This document shows positions 1-9,182 of a stretch of 64,000 bases of DNA, piece after piece. Both the position numbers and the translations under genes were made by a program. Under the pieces are notes generated by a model, which was given only the letters and a program-made list of their open reading frames with translations, ran no database searches and was not told the origin of the DNA. The DNA comes from an uncultured cyanobacterium (lineage in GTDB: Bacteria > Cyanobacteriota > Cyanobacteriia > Cyanobacteriales > Microcystaceae): NCBI GenBank assembly GCA_903887375.1, contig CAISPN010000074.1, positions 40,610 to 104,609 of the forward strand, read 5' to 3'. The stretch's first letter is position 1, and each line of letters begins with the position of its first letter.

Positions 1-677
1 AGTAGAACAGTCCCTATTTTAGTCGCATCATACCACTGCCTGGCAACAGTGAGACGGTCCTCTGGATGTATACCATTGAGCCAACCCAAACCTTCCGACT
101 CATCGGCGCTCATTCCAGTGATATAGGACCAGTGGTCATTGACATAGAGACAATGTCCATCTAGATCAAGGCGAAATATACCTACCGGCACAACAGAAGC
201 TAGACTGGCATAGCGGTTTTCACTTTCTTTGAGAGAAGCTTCTACTTTTTCTTTTTCTAAAGCGGCCTGTCTTTCGAGGGAACTTTGCAGAAGATCATAG
301 TGTTGCTTAATACGCAACATAGAATTGACCCTAGCTCGCAGTTCAATCTTGTTGATGGGCTTACTGATAAAATCATCGGCCCCAGCCTCAAAACACTGAG
401 CTAGATCCTCTTTTCTATTGAGGGCTGTGACTATTATTATCGGCACCATGCGCCATTTTTCTATTGCTTTAATCTGTCTGCATATTTCTATACCGTTAAT
501 TCCTGGCATCATTACATCCAGAAGAATCACATCGGGCTGGATAAGTTCAAGGGATTGAATTGCCTCAGCTCCATTAGAAGCGTAGTTCAAATTATAGGAC
601 TTGTCAAACAGGAGGGCTTCAATCACATCAAAGTTATGTGGTTCGTCATCAACAACGAGGATTGAAGGTAGAGCCAT
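1..677 (-). CDS. Response regulator with PAS domain (partial, runs off left edge)
   Basis: Only the N-terminal part is in the window; it stays open to base 1, about 225 codons. The protein starts MALPSILVVDDEPHNF, a receiver domain with the acidic pocket DDE, the phospho-acceptor Asp in ILLDVMMPG and the Lys of SKPINK. A short helical linker (about residues 125-155, likely coiled coil) follows, then a PAS domain starting near ENRYASLASVVPVGIFRLD. The missing C-terminus could be a kinase, GGDEF or other output domain. The start lies 4 bases after the stop of the upstream hybrid kinase, so the two are probably co-transcribed and may form one phosphorelay (inference). Confidence 0.85.
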   Translation of the reverse strand, partial: MALPSILVVDDEPHNFDVIEALLFDKSYNLNYASNGAEAIQSLELIQPDVILLDVMMPGINGIEICRQIKAIEKWRMVPIIIVTALNRKEDLAQCFEAGADDFISKPINKIELRARVNSMLRIKQHYDLLQSSLERQAALEKEKVEASLKESENRYASLASVVPVGIFRLDLDGHCLYVNDHWSYITGMSADESEGLGWLNGIHPEDRLTVARQWYDATKIGTVL

Positions 678-681
678 TAAA

Positions 682-3339
682 TTAATCCCCCTGTATTAAA
701 ATATGTTTAATAGCTCTTGATAATTCAGCAAGTTTGAGAGGTTTGCTGAGATATTCATTAGCTCCAATATCTTGGTGATCTTGCTCCAAATCATTTATAG
801 CTATGATCGGGATATGAGAAAATTCACGAATTTGTTGAATTGTTTTTAATCCATTGATTTCAATCATCTCAATATCTATCAAGATCAAATCTGGGTTTTC
901 TCTCATGGTGCTCTCGATAGCTTGATCGTTATTTTTAGCTAGAATTATACGATATCCTTTGGCTTTAAGATAACTAGATACAGTCATTATATGAGCTTGA
1001 TTGTTTTGTACTAGCAAAACCAAGGGAGTAAGACTAAAATTATATTTATTTATATACTCAAAGCTATGAGTCTCTGGTGTATTTGGATCTCCCAACAAGG
1101 GCAAATTTACACTAAAGCAGCTTCCCTGTTGTGGTTTACTAGTTACGGTTATCTCTCCGCCTTGCATTTCAACAATTTTCTTAACTAAAGCTAAACCCAA
1201 GCCTGTTCCATCATATTGACGGTTGAGCGAACCGTCTATCTGGACAAAAGGCTGAAATATTAAAGAAAGATCTTTTTGGGCTATACCAATACCAGTATCG
1301 ATTACAGTTATATTTAGTATGTATTTATCATGAAAGTACTTTGTGGAAACTTCCAAGCTCACCATCCCATTATTGGGAGTAAATTTAACAGCATTAGAGA
1401 GCAAATTAATCAAAACCTGCTTAAGACGTAACTGATCTACCAACAGTTTAGGAATATTTTCAGCAAATTTTACCGTAAGCTGTATATTTTTTTTTGTTGC
1501 CTGCTGTTGAAATAAAGGCACAATAGATTGACAGAGTTGCTCAATATTGGTATAGGACGGATTGAGTTCAAGATGACCAGTTTCTATCTTAGAAATATCC
1601 AGAATATCAGTAATTAGATCTAAAAGATGTTTACCACTATTTTCAATAATTTTTAAAGTCTGCTCTTGTTGAAAATTAATCTGCCCATATACTTGATCTT
1701 TTAGAGCTTCAGTCATTCCCAAAATTGCATTGAGTGGTGTACGCAGTTCATGACTCATATTGGACAAAAACTCATCCTTAAGACGGGTAGCACGTCTGAG
1801 CTCTAGATTAACCTCTCTGATTTTAGCCTCAGCTTGTTTGCGCTCAGAAATATCTCTAGCAAAGGCTAGTAAAGTCATTTGTCCATTGTGCTCAAAACGA
1901 TTTAGCACAAAATCAGTAGGAACTATCTTGCCACTGCTGCTGACAAGTTTAGCCTCAAATTGGATATACCCACTATTATTTAATTCCACACTAATCTGTT
2001 CATTGGTCAGAGAACCAGAGTGGGCAATGCTATGAAAACTTTTGCCCAAAAGTTCTTCATGACTGTAACCTAACATATTACAAGCGGTGTCATTAACTTC
2101 GCTAAAAGGAGTATAGTAAGCTGTATCTGTATAGTTATTGATCACAAAAGCTGCATACAATCTACTATTGAAAATCAACTGATATCTTCTTTGGCTTTCT
2201 AATAATTGGAGATTACGCTCTTCGACCGTCAAATCTAATTGAAGATTAAGTTGACGGAGATTTTCTTCATTGGTCTTTAGTTTACTAATATCTCGTACTT
2301 CCCAGAGAACAGAATTAATATTAAAGGGATTGATATTAATTGAAAACCACTTCCAAATCTGGTTTATAGGAATAGAGAGCTCTATGTTCAAAGTTTGCTG
2401 AGAATCTAAAACCTGCCTAATAGCAGCAATTGCTTGATCAGCAACATCTTTAGTCCAAAATTGTGGGATTTTAGAGTTAACTTGAATAGAGTCATCTAGG
2501 CTAAAGTGACCAATCTTCAAACAGATTCCATCTCTGTCGAATATATATATATAGTCACGCATACTGGATATAAGAGACTGAAGTTCCCTTTGGGAAATTT
2601 TTAATGAATCTTCTAATGCTTTACATTCAGTGATATCTCTAATAATACCAATGGTTTTTATCCCACAATTTTGATCATAAAGTTTATATAATATTAAATT
2701 TACCCAGACAATCTCACCAGATTTACACAAATATCGCTTTTCAAAATTGAGGCTATTAATTTTCTTGAGCATCCCTTGTTTAAAACGCCCACTGTAAAAC
2801 TCTCGCTCTTGGGGTAAGGAAAGCTCCAGAAAGTTCATTGATTGGAATTCTTTCTCAGAATAACCAATCAACTCTTGGAAGTAAAGATTTGTTCTGAGAA
2901 AATAACCATCTTGATCCAGAATAAATAGTCCAAGAACCGAAGAGTCAAACATCACATCAACAAGTAAATTGCTTTGACTTGCTTTAGATCTGCTTACTTG
3001 CTTGATAGTTGCACTTAGGAGTTTGAGCCAATTGTAATTAATATCCTTGATTAAATAACCATCAGCGCCATTATCTAGCAGGGAAGTTACCAATTCTTCT
3101 TGGCCAGGCTCCAAAATAACAACATAGGGACAACCTTTGGTTTGCAGAAGATTTAAAAGTTGCTTGCTAACTAATTGATGATCACAAATTACAAGATTAA
3201 AAAAGTCAACATTCAACAAAGATTCTACTTCTTGACTCTGATCGGCTAAAGTATAAATAAAAGTTGGACTAGTTCTCTGTAGATAGTCTAAAAAATCAGG
3301 ATCATTTTGGACTATAAGCAGCCTAGCCTTCTCGTTCAT
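682..3339 (-). CDS. Hybrid sensor histidine kinase (REC-PAS-PAS-PAS-HisKA-HATPase-REC)
   Basis: A cytoplasmic-looking multidomain kinase of about 885 aa with no membrane segment. The N-terminal receiver-like domain (VICDHQL, YLIKD) looks degenerate. Several PAS domains follow, two ending in typical PAC signatures (IGIIRDITE, LAFARDISERKQ). The HisKA H-box is FLSNMSHELRTPLN; the ATPase has the N-box NLLSNAVKF, G1 DTGIGIA and G2 GTGLGLALV. A C-terminal receiver carries its Asp in LILIDIEM. The open frame extends to base 3369, overlapping ispG by 26 bases; I prefer the internal ATG at 3337-3339, which begins 4 bases after the ispG stop. The signal sensed is unknown. Confidence 0.88.
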   Translation of the reverse strand: MNEKARLLIVQNDPDFLDYLQRTSPTFIYTLADQSQEVESLLNVDFFNLVICDHQLVSKQLLNLLQTKGCPYVVILEPGQEELVTSLLDNGADGYLIKDINYNWLKLLSATIKQVSRSKASQSNLLVDVMFDSSVLGLFILDQDGYFLRTNLYFQELIGYSEKEFQSMNFLELSLPQEREFYSGRFKQGMLKKINSLNFEKRYLCKSGEIVWVNLILYKLYDQNCGIKTIGIIRDITECKALEDSLKISQRELQSLISSMRDYIYIFDRDGICLKIGHFSLDDSIQVNSKIPQFWTKDVADQAIAAIRQVLDSQQTLNIELSIPINQIWKWFSININPFNINSVLWEVRDISKLKTNEENLRQLNLQLDLTVEERNLQLLESQRRYQLIFNSRLYAAFVINNYTDTAYYTPFSEVNDTACNMLGYSHEELLGKSFHSIAHSGSLTNEQISVELNNSGYIQFEAKLVSSSGKIVPTDFVLNRFEHNGQMTLLAFARDISERKQAEAKIREVNLELRRATRLKDEFLSNMSHELRTPLNAILGMTEALKDQVYGQINFQQEQTLKIIENSGKHLLDLITDILDISKIETGHLELNPSYTNIEQLCQSIVPLFQQQATKKNIQLTVKFAENIPKLLVDQLRLKQVLINLLSNAVKFTPNNGMVSLEVSTKYFHDKYILNITVIDTGIGIAQKDLSLIFQPFVQIDGSLNRQYDGTGLGLALVKKIVEMQGGEITVTSKPQQGSCFSVNLPLLGDPNTPETHSFEYINKYNFSLTPLVLLVQNNQAHIMTVSSYLKAKGYRIILAKNNDQAIESTMRENPDLILIDIEMIEINGLKTIQQIREFSHIPIIAINDLEQDHQDIGANEYLSKPLKLAELSRAIKHILIQGD

Positions 3340-3343
3340 TGCT

Positions 3344-4540
3344 TCAGGATGGTTCAACCCAAAGGCCATCAGATTTAATTAGGTTAATCAACTCTTCAAC
3401 CCCATCATCTTGGGGCACTTTTTTAATCTCTTCCCTGCCGCGATAAAGGGAGATATAGCCAGGCTGCTTACCCACATAACCATAGTCAGCATCAGCCATT
3501 TCTCCAGGACCATTGACAATGCAACCCATAACAGCAATATCCAAACCAGTTAGATGTTTGGTTGCCTCTCTAACTTTATGGAGGACTTCTTCCAAATTAA
3601 ACAAAGTACGGCCGCAAGACGGGCAAGCGACATATTCAACCATCGTCTTGCGCAGTCCAAGAGCTTGCAATATCCCATAACAAACAGGAATTTCCTTTTC
3701 GGGGGCCTCTGTCAAAGATACGCGAATAGTATCACCAATTCCACTTGCCAATAAAGTAGCAATCCCAGCAGTTGATTTAATCCTGCCATATTCCCCGTCA
3801 CCTGCTTCTGTTACACCTAGATGAAGAGGATACTGCATACCTAATTCATCCATTTTTTGAACCATTAGCTGATTAGCTGCTACCATCACCGGTACTCTTG
3901 AAGCTTTCATGGAGATAACAATATTGTGAAAGTCTAAAGACTCACAAATTCTAATTACTTCGAGGGCAGATTCGACCATTCCTTCTGGTGTATCTCCGTA
4001 AGTAAAGAGCATTCTCTCTGCTAGAGAACCATGGTTAACTCCAATGCGCATTGCTTTACCTTGATCTCTAAGCGAAATAACAAGAGGCTCTAGGGTTTGC
4101 CTGATTTTCTCTCCAATTTCCTCAAACTCTGATTGGGTAAATTCACTGCGATCTGCTTTGGGCTTTTCAAATACATATAAGCCAGGGTTAATTCTAACCT
4201 TGTCTACATGTTTAGCGACCTCTAGTGCTATTTTCATTCCATTGTGATGAACATCCGCAACTAGGGGGACTCTTTGATATTTTTTGATTAAGCGCTCATT
4301 AATTTCAGATAAGGCCTTAGCATGAGCCATACTAGGTACTGTAACTCTAACTATTTCACAGCCTAATTGGTGCAGACGGATGATTGCCGAGACTGAACCT
4401 GAAATATCTAAAGTATCTTCATTGATCATCGATTGGACAACCACTGGATGACCACCACCAATGATTACTGAACCAACTTTTACCGGCAAAGTTGCCCGTC
4501 TTTTAATTATTGTATCGGGAGTTTGAGCTAATGTCTGCAT
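3344..4540 (-). CDS. ispG: 4-hydroxy-3-methylbut-2-enyl-diphosphate synthase (flavodoxin/ferredoxin)
   Basis: IspG/GcpE is the penultimate enzyme of the MEP isoprenoid pathway, a 4Fe-4S enzyme reducing MEcPP to HMBPP; in cyanobacteria it feeds carotenoids, the phytyl chain and quinones. The 398 aa length suits the short bacterial form without the plant insert. The N-terminal barrel contains [11 protein letters not shown], and the C-terminal cluster domain has the Cys ligands in ACPSCGRT and [10 protein letters not shown]. The N-terminus starts cleanly at MQTLAQTPD. The gene lies immediately upstream of the hybrid kinase and downstream of a small exported protein on the same strand; the link to the kinase is probably only positional. 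Confidence 0.97.
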   Translation of the reverse strand: MQTLAQTPDTIIKRRATLPVKVGSVIIGGGHPVVVQSMINEDTLDISGSVSAIIRLHQLGCEIVRVTVPSMAHAKALSEINERLIKKYQRVPLVADVHHNGMKIALEVAKHVDKVRINPGLYVFEKPKADRSEFTQSEFEEIGEKIRQTLEPLVISLRDQGKAMRIGVNHGSLAERMLFTYGDTPEGMVESALEVIRICESLDFHNIVISMKASRVPVMVAANQLMVQKMDELGMQYPLHLGVTEAGDGEYGRIKSTAGIATLLASGIGDTIRVSLTEAPEKEIPVCYGILQALGLRKTMVEYVACPSCGRTLFNLEEVLHKVREATKHLTGLDIAVMGCIVNGPGEMADADYGYVGKQPGYISLYRGREEIKKVPQDDGVEELINLIKSDGLWVEPS

Positions 4541-4564
4541 GGTTCAATAGTAAAAATTTTGATG

Positions 4565-4882
4565 TTATGGGGAAGTAGAAGTGACAGCGTCGTTATTATC
4601 AATTGCCTGCTTCTGTTTCTTTTTAAACTGTTCAGCAGCAGAGGTTATTCCTTGCTGAGAGTCACTGTTAAAATCATCCGCATTGCGACCAGGAGCAAGG
4701 TTCATTTTATGGAGCATGTCCATTGGATTGAGTCCTTGTCCAAAAGAATCATGCATTGGATCTTTTTGATTACTTTGATAAGTACTGGTATCAGAAGTAG
4801 AATCTAGAGGCAGAGAAAAAGCAGCAAAATCTAAGGCAAACAAGAAAAAAAGACAAGTACTAAGTGTGCGTACAATTTTCAT
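4565..4882 (-). CDS. Small exported hypothetical protein
   Basis: A 105 aa protein with a clear N-terminal signal sequence: MKIVR followed by a hydrophobic stretch to about residue 23 (LFFLFALDFAAFS). The rest is polar and low in complexity: Gln/Asn/Asp/Ser rich, with a short GLNPMDMLHKMNLAPGRN segment that looks conserved and a Lys-rich helix (EQFKKKQKQ). It resembles the small periplasmic proteins of unknown function that are common in cyanobacteria. It sits 24 bases upstream of ispG and 5 bases after the ABC permease, so all are likely in one transcript. No function can be assigned. Confidence 0.65.
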   Translation of the reverse strand: MKIVRTLSTCLFFLFALDFAAFSLPLDSTSDTSTYQSNQKDPMHDSFGQGLNPMDMLHKMNLAPGRNADDFNSDSQQGITSAAEQFKKKQKQAIDNNDAVTSTSP

Positions 4883-4887
4883 ATACT

Positions 4888-5757
4888 CTAAGCAAATCGA
4901 CGACGTAATAGAGGTTGAATAGCAAAAAGAATCAATAAATCGAACAGCAAAAGTATAGCCATGACAGTAATAAAGTTAAAACTCAACCAGGGAGTTTGCA
5001 GCACAATGTCGGTTAAATTCCAATTTTGATGGCTATAAATATGACGAATAGGCTCAATTGCATAGGTCAGAGGATTAAAGAGAACCACGACCTTGAGCCA
5101 ATCAGCCATAAAATCCATAGGAGCAAGAGCAGTGCTAGCAAAAAGCAGAGGGAGATTAGCTACAAAGATCACAGCTATTAGTTCAATATGCCCAGGGAGG
5201 GCAAAGGCAAGTCCCAAGCTCAGAGCAGTCACCCCTAGAACTATTAAAAGTACGATTGTGGCAATCATCAAAAGACCTACCAAATTGGGCAAACCTGCTC
5301 CAAATAAGCTGCTGGCAAGCACAATCACAGCTGTCTGAATGAAAGTCAGAGCAACAATATATAGGGTAGAAGATGCCACAATCGAGTAACGACTTGAAAG
5401 CGGCGCTACTAAAAGACGATTGAGAAAGCCAAATTCACGATCAAACATAATCGGTAAACCAGCGTTTAAGGCAGCAGAAAAAGCAGTAAATATTATAATT
5501 CCGGGAGCTAGAAACTTGGCATAGTCAAGATCGCCGCCAAAAAGACCCTTGGGTGTTTTTTCAAAGAGCGCGCCGAATAGCAATAACCACATAAAAGGCT
5601 GAATTATTCCAGCAATTAAGGTAGAGGGACGACGACGCAGCTGAATAAATAGCCTTTTAGTCATAGCGAGAGTCTCTTGCCAAAAGTCAGCAAACTCATT
5701 GCTGCTTGGAACAAAAGAAACATTAGGTGTCGTTGTTTTTGGGGAAGTAGTTATCAT
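4888..5757 (-). CDS. ABC-2 type transporter permease
   Basis: A 289 aa integral membrane protein of the ABC-2 family. After a polar N-terminus and an amphipathic segment (FWQETLAMTKRLFIQLRRRP) there are six hydrophobic segments, including FMWLLLFGALFE, GLLMIATIVLLIVLGVTALS and VMAILLLFDLLILFAI. The conserved ABC-2 region around FDREFGFLNRLLVAPLSS is present. Such permeases pair with a DrrA-like ATPase to export drugs, lipids or polysaccharides; no ATPase gene is adjacent, so the partner must be elsewhere. Its ATG overlaps the stop of the upstream 117 aa gene by 4 bases (ATGA), implying translational coupling. The substrate is unknown. Confidence 0.88.
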   Translation of the reverse strand: MITTSPKTTTPNVSFVPSSNEFADFWQETLAMTKRLFIQLRRRPSTLIAGIIQPFMWLLLFGALFEKTPKGLFGGDLDYAKFLAPGIIIFTAFSAALNAGLPIMFDREFGFLNRLLVAPLSSRYSIVASSTLYIVALTFIQTAVIVLASSLFGAGLPNLVGLLMIATIVLLIVLGVTALSLGLAFALPGHIELIAVIFVANLPLLFASTALAPMDFMADWLKVVVLFNPLTYAIEPIRHIYSHQNWNLTDIVLQTPWLSFNFITVMAILLLFDLLILFAIQPLLRRRFA

Positions 5758-6107
5758 CTTGTACTGGTATAAGATGGATTTTGTATAACAGAAGTAGTAT
5801 AAGGATTGGCTAGATCTCGAGTTCTTACAGGCCGTGAATGGTCTTGCCTATCCATTACATCTTTAGTGAGAATCTCTACAGTTTGGGCATCTTGAGTAAT
5901 TTGATTTTCCGGATAGCTTCCAGGCCAACTGCGCCAGCCAAAGATTATATTGGCTTGACCGGAAATATTAGTAATATCATAGAAAGTACCAGAACTATTG
6001 TTGATGGCACGATTAAAAACGGCATTGATAGGCTCTACAGCTTGAGCTCTGGCAGAAACAACCATCAATGTACTAAAAAAGGCAGAGGCGACCAAGTTTC
6101 TAAGCAT
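5754..6107 (-). CDS. Small exported hypothetical protein
   Basis: A 117 aa protein with a predicted signal peptide (hydrophobic residues about 3-17, probable cleavage near ARAQA-VE). The mature part contains INAVFNRAINNSSGTFYDI and IIFGWRSWPGSYPENQ, a compact Trp/Gly-rich segment that looks like a conserved cyanobacterial family of unknown function. The C-terminus is rich in Thr/Ser/Arg. It is coupled to the downstream ABC-2 permease by a 4-base overlap and faces pyrE divergently across about 60 bases that must hold both promoters. No function is assignable. Confidence 0.65.
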   Translation of the reverse strand: MLRNLVASAFFSTLMVVSARAQAVEPINAVFNRAINNSSGTFYDITNISGQANIIFGWRSWPGSYPENQITQDAQTVEILTKDVMDRQDHSRPVRTRDLANPYTTSVIQNPSYTSTR

Positions 6108-6167
6108 AGCTATCTTTGCTAGTATAAGATCTGCAAATCCATTGTAACCTAGTTTCCAATCACAGCA

Positions 6168-6770
6168 ATGTCAACCAATTTTCTTACCACCTCTTCCGAT
6201 GCTCAAGTGCGCGAATTCTTGCTTAATTTGTTGATTGAACATGCTTATAAAACTGGTGATTTTTTGCTATCTTCCGGTGGCCGCAGTTCCTATTACATAA
6301 ATTGCAAATTGGTCACCCTTCAAGGGCAAGGAGCTTTGGCAATTGGCAGACTTTTATTTTCTTATTTACCAGCAGATACTCAGGCCGTTGCAGGGCTGAC
6401 CCTAGGGGCAGATCCTTTAGTTACCTCGGTAAGTATTGTCTCTGCCTGGGAAAATCGTCCAGTAGATGCTTTAATTGTCCGTAAGGAAGCCAAAGGACAT
6501 GGTACGAGTGCTTATATTGAAGGACCTTCTCTGCCGGCAGATGCTAAGGTAGTCGTCCTAGAAGATGTTGTTACTACAGGTAAATCAGCTTATCTGGCAG
6601 TTGAAAGACTAAGATTAGCTGGCTATCAGGTATCTCAAGTGATTGCCCTGGTAGATCGCCAAGAAGGTGGCAGAGAATTTTATCAACAAAAGGGCTTAGA
6701 TTTTCAATCAGTTTTTACCATAGCAGATCTACAAAAGGCAGCTTGTTGTAAATCAGCAGACAACCAATGA
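6168..6770 (+). CDS. pyrE: Orotate phosphoribosyltransferase
   Basis: Converts orotate and PRPP to OMP in pyrimidine synthesis; pyrF, the next enzyme, is at 53.5 kb in this window. The 200 aa protein shows the family pattern: LSSGGRSSYYINCK near the N-terminus, the substrate loop ALIVRKEAKGHGTSAYIEG and the PRPP-binding motif VVVLEDVVTTGKSA at about residues 125-138. The last 67 bases overlap the 3' end of cofG on the opposite strand. The C-terminal tail ADLQKAACCKSADNQ lies in an imperfect inverted repeat shared with cofG. Confidence 0.95.
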   Translation: MSTNFLTTSSDAQVREFLLNLLIEHAYKTGDFLLSSGGRSSYYINCKLVTLQGQGALAIGRLLFSYLPADTQAVAGLTLGADPLVTSVSIVSAWENRPVDALIVRKEAKGHGTSAYIEGPSLPADAKVVVLEDVVTTGKSAYLAVERLRLAGYQVSQVIALVDRQEGGREFYQQKGLDFQSVFTIADLQKAACCKSADNQ

Positions 6771-7654
6771 TAGTATTCGGGGTAGATTGGTAAGCGAGGT
6801 TTCAATAGCCAACCTGCATTTTGCAAAGTTTCCTGGAGTAACTGCAGTGGCATATGTTGGTAGGTTGGATTTACTTCATCAATTGGTCCAATCCCGCCTA
6901 GATCTCTTGCTCCTGCTTCCAAACAGGCTAGAAGAATTTTAGGGATAGTTACTAAATTAGGTGGGATCTGGATAGTGATCTGATTTGGTAAAATTTGGCG
7001 AGCATTTTTTACTATATCTGGCAACAAATTAAGATCAAAAGCTCTATCTTGAGAAGATTGGGGACTATAGGGCTGCAGGATCACCTCTTGAATATGTCCC
7101 CATTTACGCCAGATACTAGCGATGGCTTCTAAGCTTGCCCACCAAGAATCCTGGTTTTCTCCGATACCGAGTAGCAACCCGGTAGTAAAAGGGATTCTTA
7201 GCTCACCAGAGAGCTCTAATTGCTCTAATCTCAACTGAACTTTTTTACTTGGCGCATAGCGATGAACTGTGGATTCCAAATTTTGGCTAACCTGCTCTAG
7301 CATCAACCCCATAGAAAGGTTAACTTTGGCTAATTGGCTCATTTCCCCTTTACTCAATGGACCTACATTAGTATGTGGCAGATATCCCTGTTGCAAGGAC
7401 AATTTAGAAAGTTCATAGATTCTAGTAAACCAATTTTCTCTAGCAGGAGACTGGGGATGAACTTCACCACTGAGAATCAAAATTTCTATCACTGATTCCC
7501 TATCGAGGAGATTTAACTGATCTTGGGCCTGTTTTGTGGTTATTAGAGAGCCTTTGCCAGGATCTACGCGGAAATTACAGTAGTTACATCTATTGAAGCA
7601 TTCATAGGTAGGCACAAGAGTATAAGAAGGGCTATAGGTTATTTCTCTAGTCAC
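6704..7654 (-). CDS. cofG: FO synthase subunit CofG (radical SAM)
   Basis: CofG works with CofH to make 7,8-didemethyl-8-hydroxy-5-deazariboflavin (FO). In cyanobacteria FO serves mainly as the antenna chromophore of 8-HDF-type DNA photolyases. The radical-SAM cluster motif is in YECFNRCNYCNFRVDPG (CxxxCxxC) near residue 18; the CofG-like segments LTGLLLGIGE and GGIGPIDEVNP are also recognisable. Length is 316 aa. The start is GTG at 7652-7654, seven bases after the stop of the helicase-like gene, with no good ribosome site, so coupling is likely. cofH is not in the window. Confidence 0.88.
   Translation of the reverse strand: MTREITYSPSYTLVPTYECFNRCNYCNFRVDPGKGSLITTKQAQDQLNLLDRESVIEILILSGEVHPQSPARENWFTRIYELSKLSLQQGYLPHTNVGPLSKGEMSQLAKVNLSMGLMLEQVSQNLESTVHRYAPSKKVQLRLEQLELSGELRIPFTTGLLLGIGENQDSWWASLEAIASIWRKWGHIQEVILQPYSPQSSQDRAFDLNLLPDIVKNARQILPNQITIQIPPNLVTIPKILLACLEAGARDLGGIGPIDEVNPTYQHMPLQLLQETLQNAGWLLKPRLPIYPEYYHWLSADLQQAAFCRSAMVKTD
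6723..6757. repeat. Imperfect inverted repeat inside the pyrE/cofG overlap
   Basis: GCAGATCTACAA (6723-6734) and TTGTAAATCAGC (6746-6757) are 10/12 complementary across an 11-base spacer. The repeat lies in the coding overlap of two convergent genes. It makes both proteins end in almost the same peptide: ADLQKAACCKSA in PyrE and ADLQQAAFCRSA in CofG. It could act as a two-way transcription attenuator, though there is no T-run. Confidence 0.6.
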
Positions 7655-7661
7655 AGTGAGA

Positions 7662-9158
7662 TCATTTCATTAGGATAAATTCTTGCTCCAAATTATCAAT
7701 ACGGGCATAGGGAGCTAATGCCGCCAGAATTTCACTACCATAGCTACGACGAGAAACCCTAACATCTAAAAGGGCAATAGTGCTATTTGACTCTCGCATA
7801 GGGATTACTGCTCTTTGTAAAATTTTCAAAGTTTCAGGCAAAAGATACAATCTAAACCAGTCTTGTTTTTGTTTTTTATAGTAAGAGATCTGGGCTGCTA
7901 CGAGTGGGTTTTCTGGTGAGGGAATCGGTAGCGTGGCCATAATTAATAGGCTAGGCACTGGAAAGCTTTTTTGATTAGAGAGCCAAAAGGACCAACTGGT
8001 AAATAGAATACCTCCTTCGGCTTGAACATCTAAGTTTTCAACCATTACCCTTGAACCATATTCAGCCGCTAAGATAGAGGCTATTTGAGCTTTTAGAGGA
8101 ACATCTTCAACCAGAATCACCAAAAGTTTTTTATTGATCGCAGTCAATTTAACCAAGCGCCATATTTCCTGGAGTAAAGCATTTTGAAATTCAGGAGTAT
8201 TAGGCAAAGGTAGCCATTTTGGAGTATATAAGTTGATTTGATCTGTTTGTCGGTTAGGACAAAAATTGACAGTCAAAACATCTTCTAATCTCAAAGACGC
8301 TCGGTAAAAATTTGCCTCTTTTTGCGGATCTAGAAATCCACTGATTAAAACAATTGGCTGTTGCTTTAGAATTTCACCCAAGATAGAACAAACATAGAGT
8401 GAGGTTGTCTGTAAAGTAAAATTACCACTAGTTCGATCTACAATAGTACTAACTGTCTGATTGCTTGATTGAGCATGTATCTGGAATTTTTGCCAAATAT
8501 CTGGCAAAGGTCTCAATGATTGTAAATAAATCAGCAGCTCCATAAAATGGCGATATTCCATATCCTCAAAAAGGTAACAATTGTAGGGATTTTCAGGATG
8601 GGTAAAAATGCCGTGGGTTAACTTGGCCCTGATATTTTGGATCAGCCCTTGCTCTTGTGGAAAAAGTTCCAACAAAATGAGCCATTCTTTTGGAGTGATT
8701 TGAAGGGTGAGTATTTCCCTGAGATAATCCTCCAGTTGATCTGCTTGGTCAATGATAGTCAAAATATTAGGTTGAAGATTGACTATTGCCTTTTCTAACC
8801 AATCTCGAGTTGAAGTAATGATCAATCCTTGCTCAAATTGACCAAGATCTTTAGAAATAGGCTTGTCAATCGGCAAATCTTTGCACAATTGGGGCAGAAC
8901 AACCTCAATCAACCAACTTTGAGTATAGTTCGGCACAACCAAACAGACAGACTCAGAGCTCATTAAAGCTGGAGCAAGGTAGCTCAGACAATAGCGAGAA
9001 ACACTACTACCAGTTTGAATCAAGGCAGAGCGCTTCAAGCGCAAAGAACGAGAAACTAGACGAGCCATGGTCAAATGGTGCGGCCAAGAAGATGAGGCCT
9101 TCTGTTGCCGCAAGAAATCTCTTAACCATTGGTGAACTTCTGTTTCTAATAATTTCAT
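7662..9158 (-). CDS. DinG-like helicase-family protein with degenerate ATP site
   Basis: A 498 aa protein laid out like an XPD/DinG superfamily-2 helicase of the shortened kind seen in cyanobacteria. The N-terminal region corresponding to motif I reads ALIQTGSSVSRYCLS, lacking the GKT of a Walker A. The expected DEAH position reads IIDQADQLEDYL. Later motifs are better preserved: VLISGFLDP, GGILFTSWSFW, and a C-terminal APYARIDNLE resembling the family's final APYARI motif. It may therefore be a non-catalytic relative. It is immediately upstream of cofG and downstream of a glycosyltransferase on the same strand. The family call is moderate; the function is unknown. Confidence 0.6.
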   Translation of the reverse strand: MKLLETEVHQWLRDFLRQQKASSSWPHHLTMARLVSRSLRLKRSALIQTGSSVSRYCLSYLAPALMSSESVCLVVPNYTQSWLIEVVLPQLCKDLPIDKPISKDLGQFEQGLIITSTRDWLEKAIVNLQPNILTIIDQADQLEDYLREILTLQITPKEWLILLELFPQEQGLIQNIRAKLTHGIFTHPENPYNCYLFEDMEYRHFMELLIYLQSLRPLPDIWQKFQIHAQSSNQTVSTIVDRTSGNFTLQTTSLYVCSILGEILKQQPIVLISGFLDPQKEANFYRASLRLEDVLTVNFCPNRQTDQINLYTPKWLPLPNTPEFQNALLQEIWRLVKLTAINKKLLVILVEDVPLKAQIASILAAEYGSRVMVENLDVQAEGGILFTSWSFWLSNQKSFPVPSLLIMATLPIPSPENPLVAAQISYYKKQKQDWFRLYLLPETLKILQRAVIPMRESNSTIALLDVRVSRRSYGSEILAALAPYARIDNLEQEFILMK

Positions 9159-9182
9159 CTGATCTGAGCAGTAAAATCCAAT

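Noticed and set aside
1760..2035. Plus-strand open frame inside the hybrid kinase
   Set aside because: Antisense shadow of a well supported gene; similar shadows inside ileS, purF, birA, arsM and the M23 gene were left out for the same reason.
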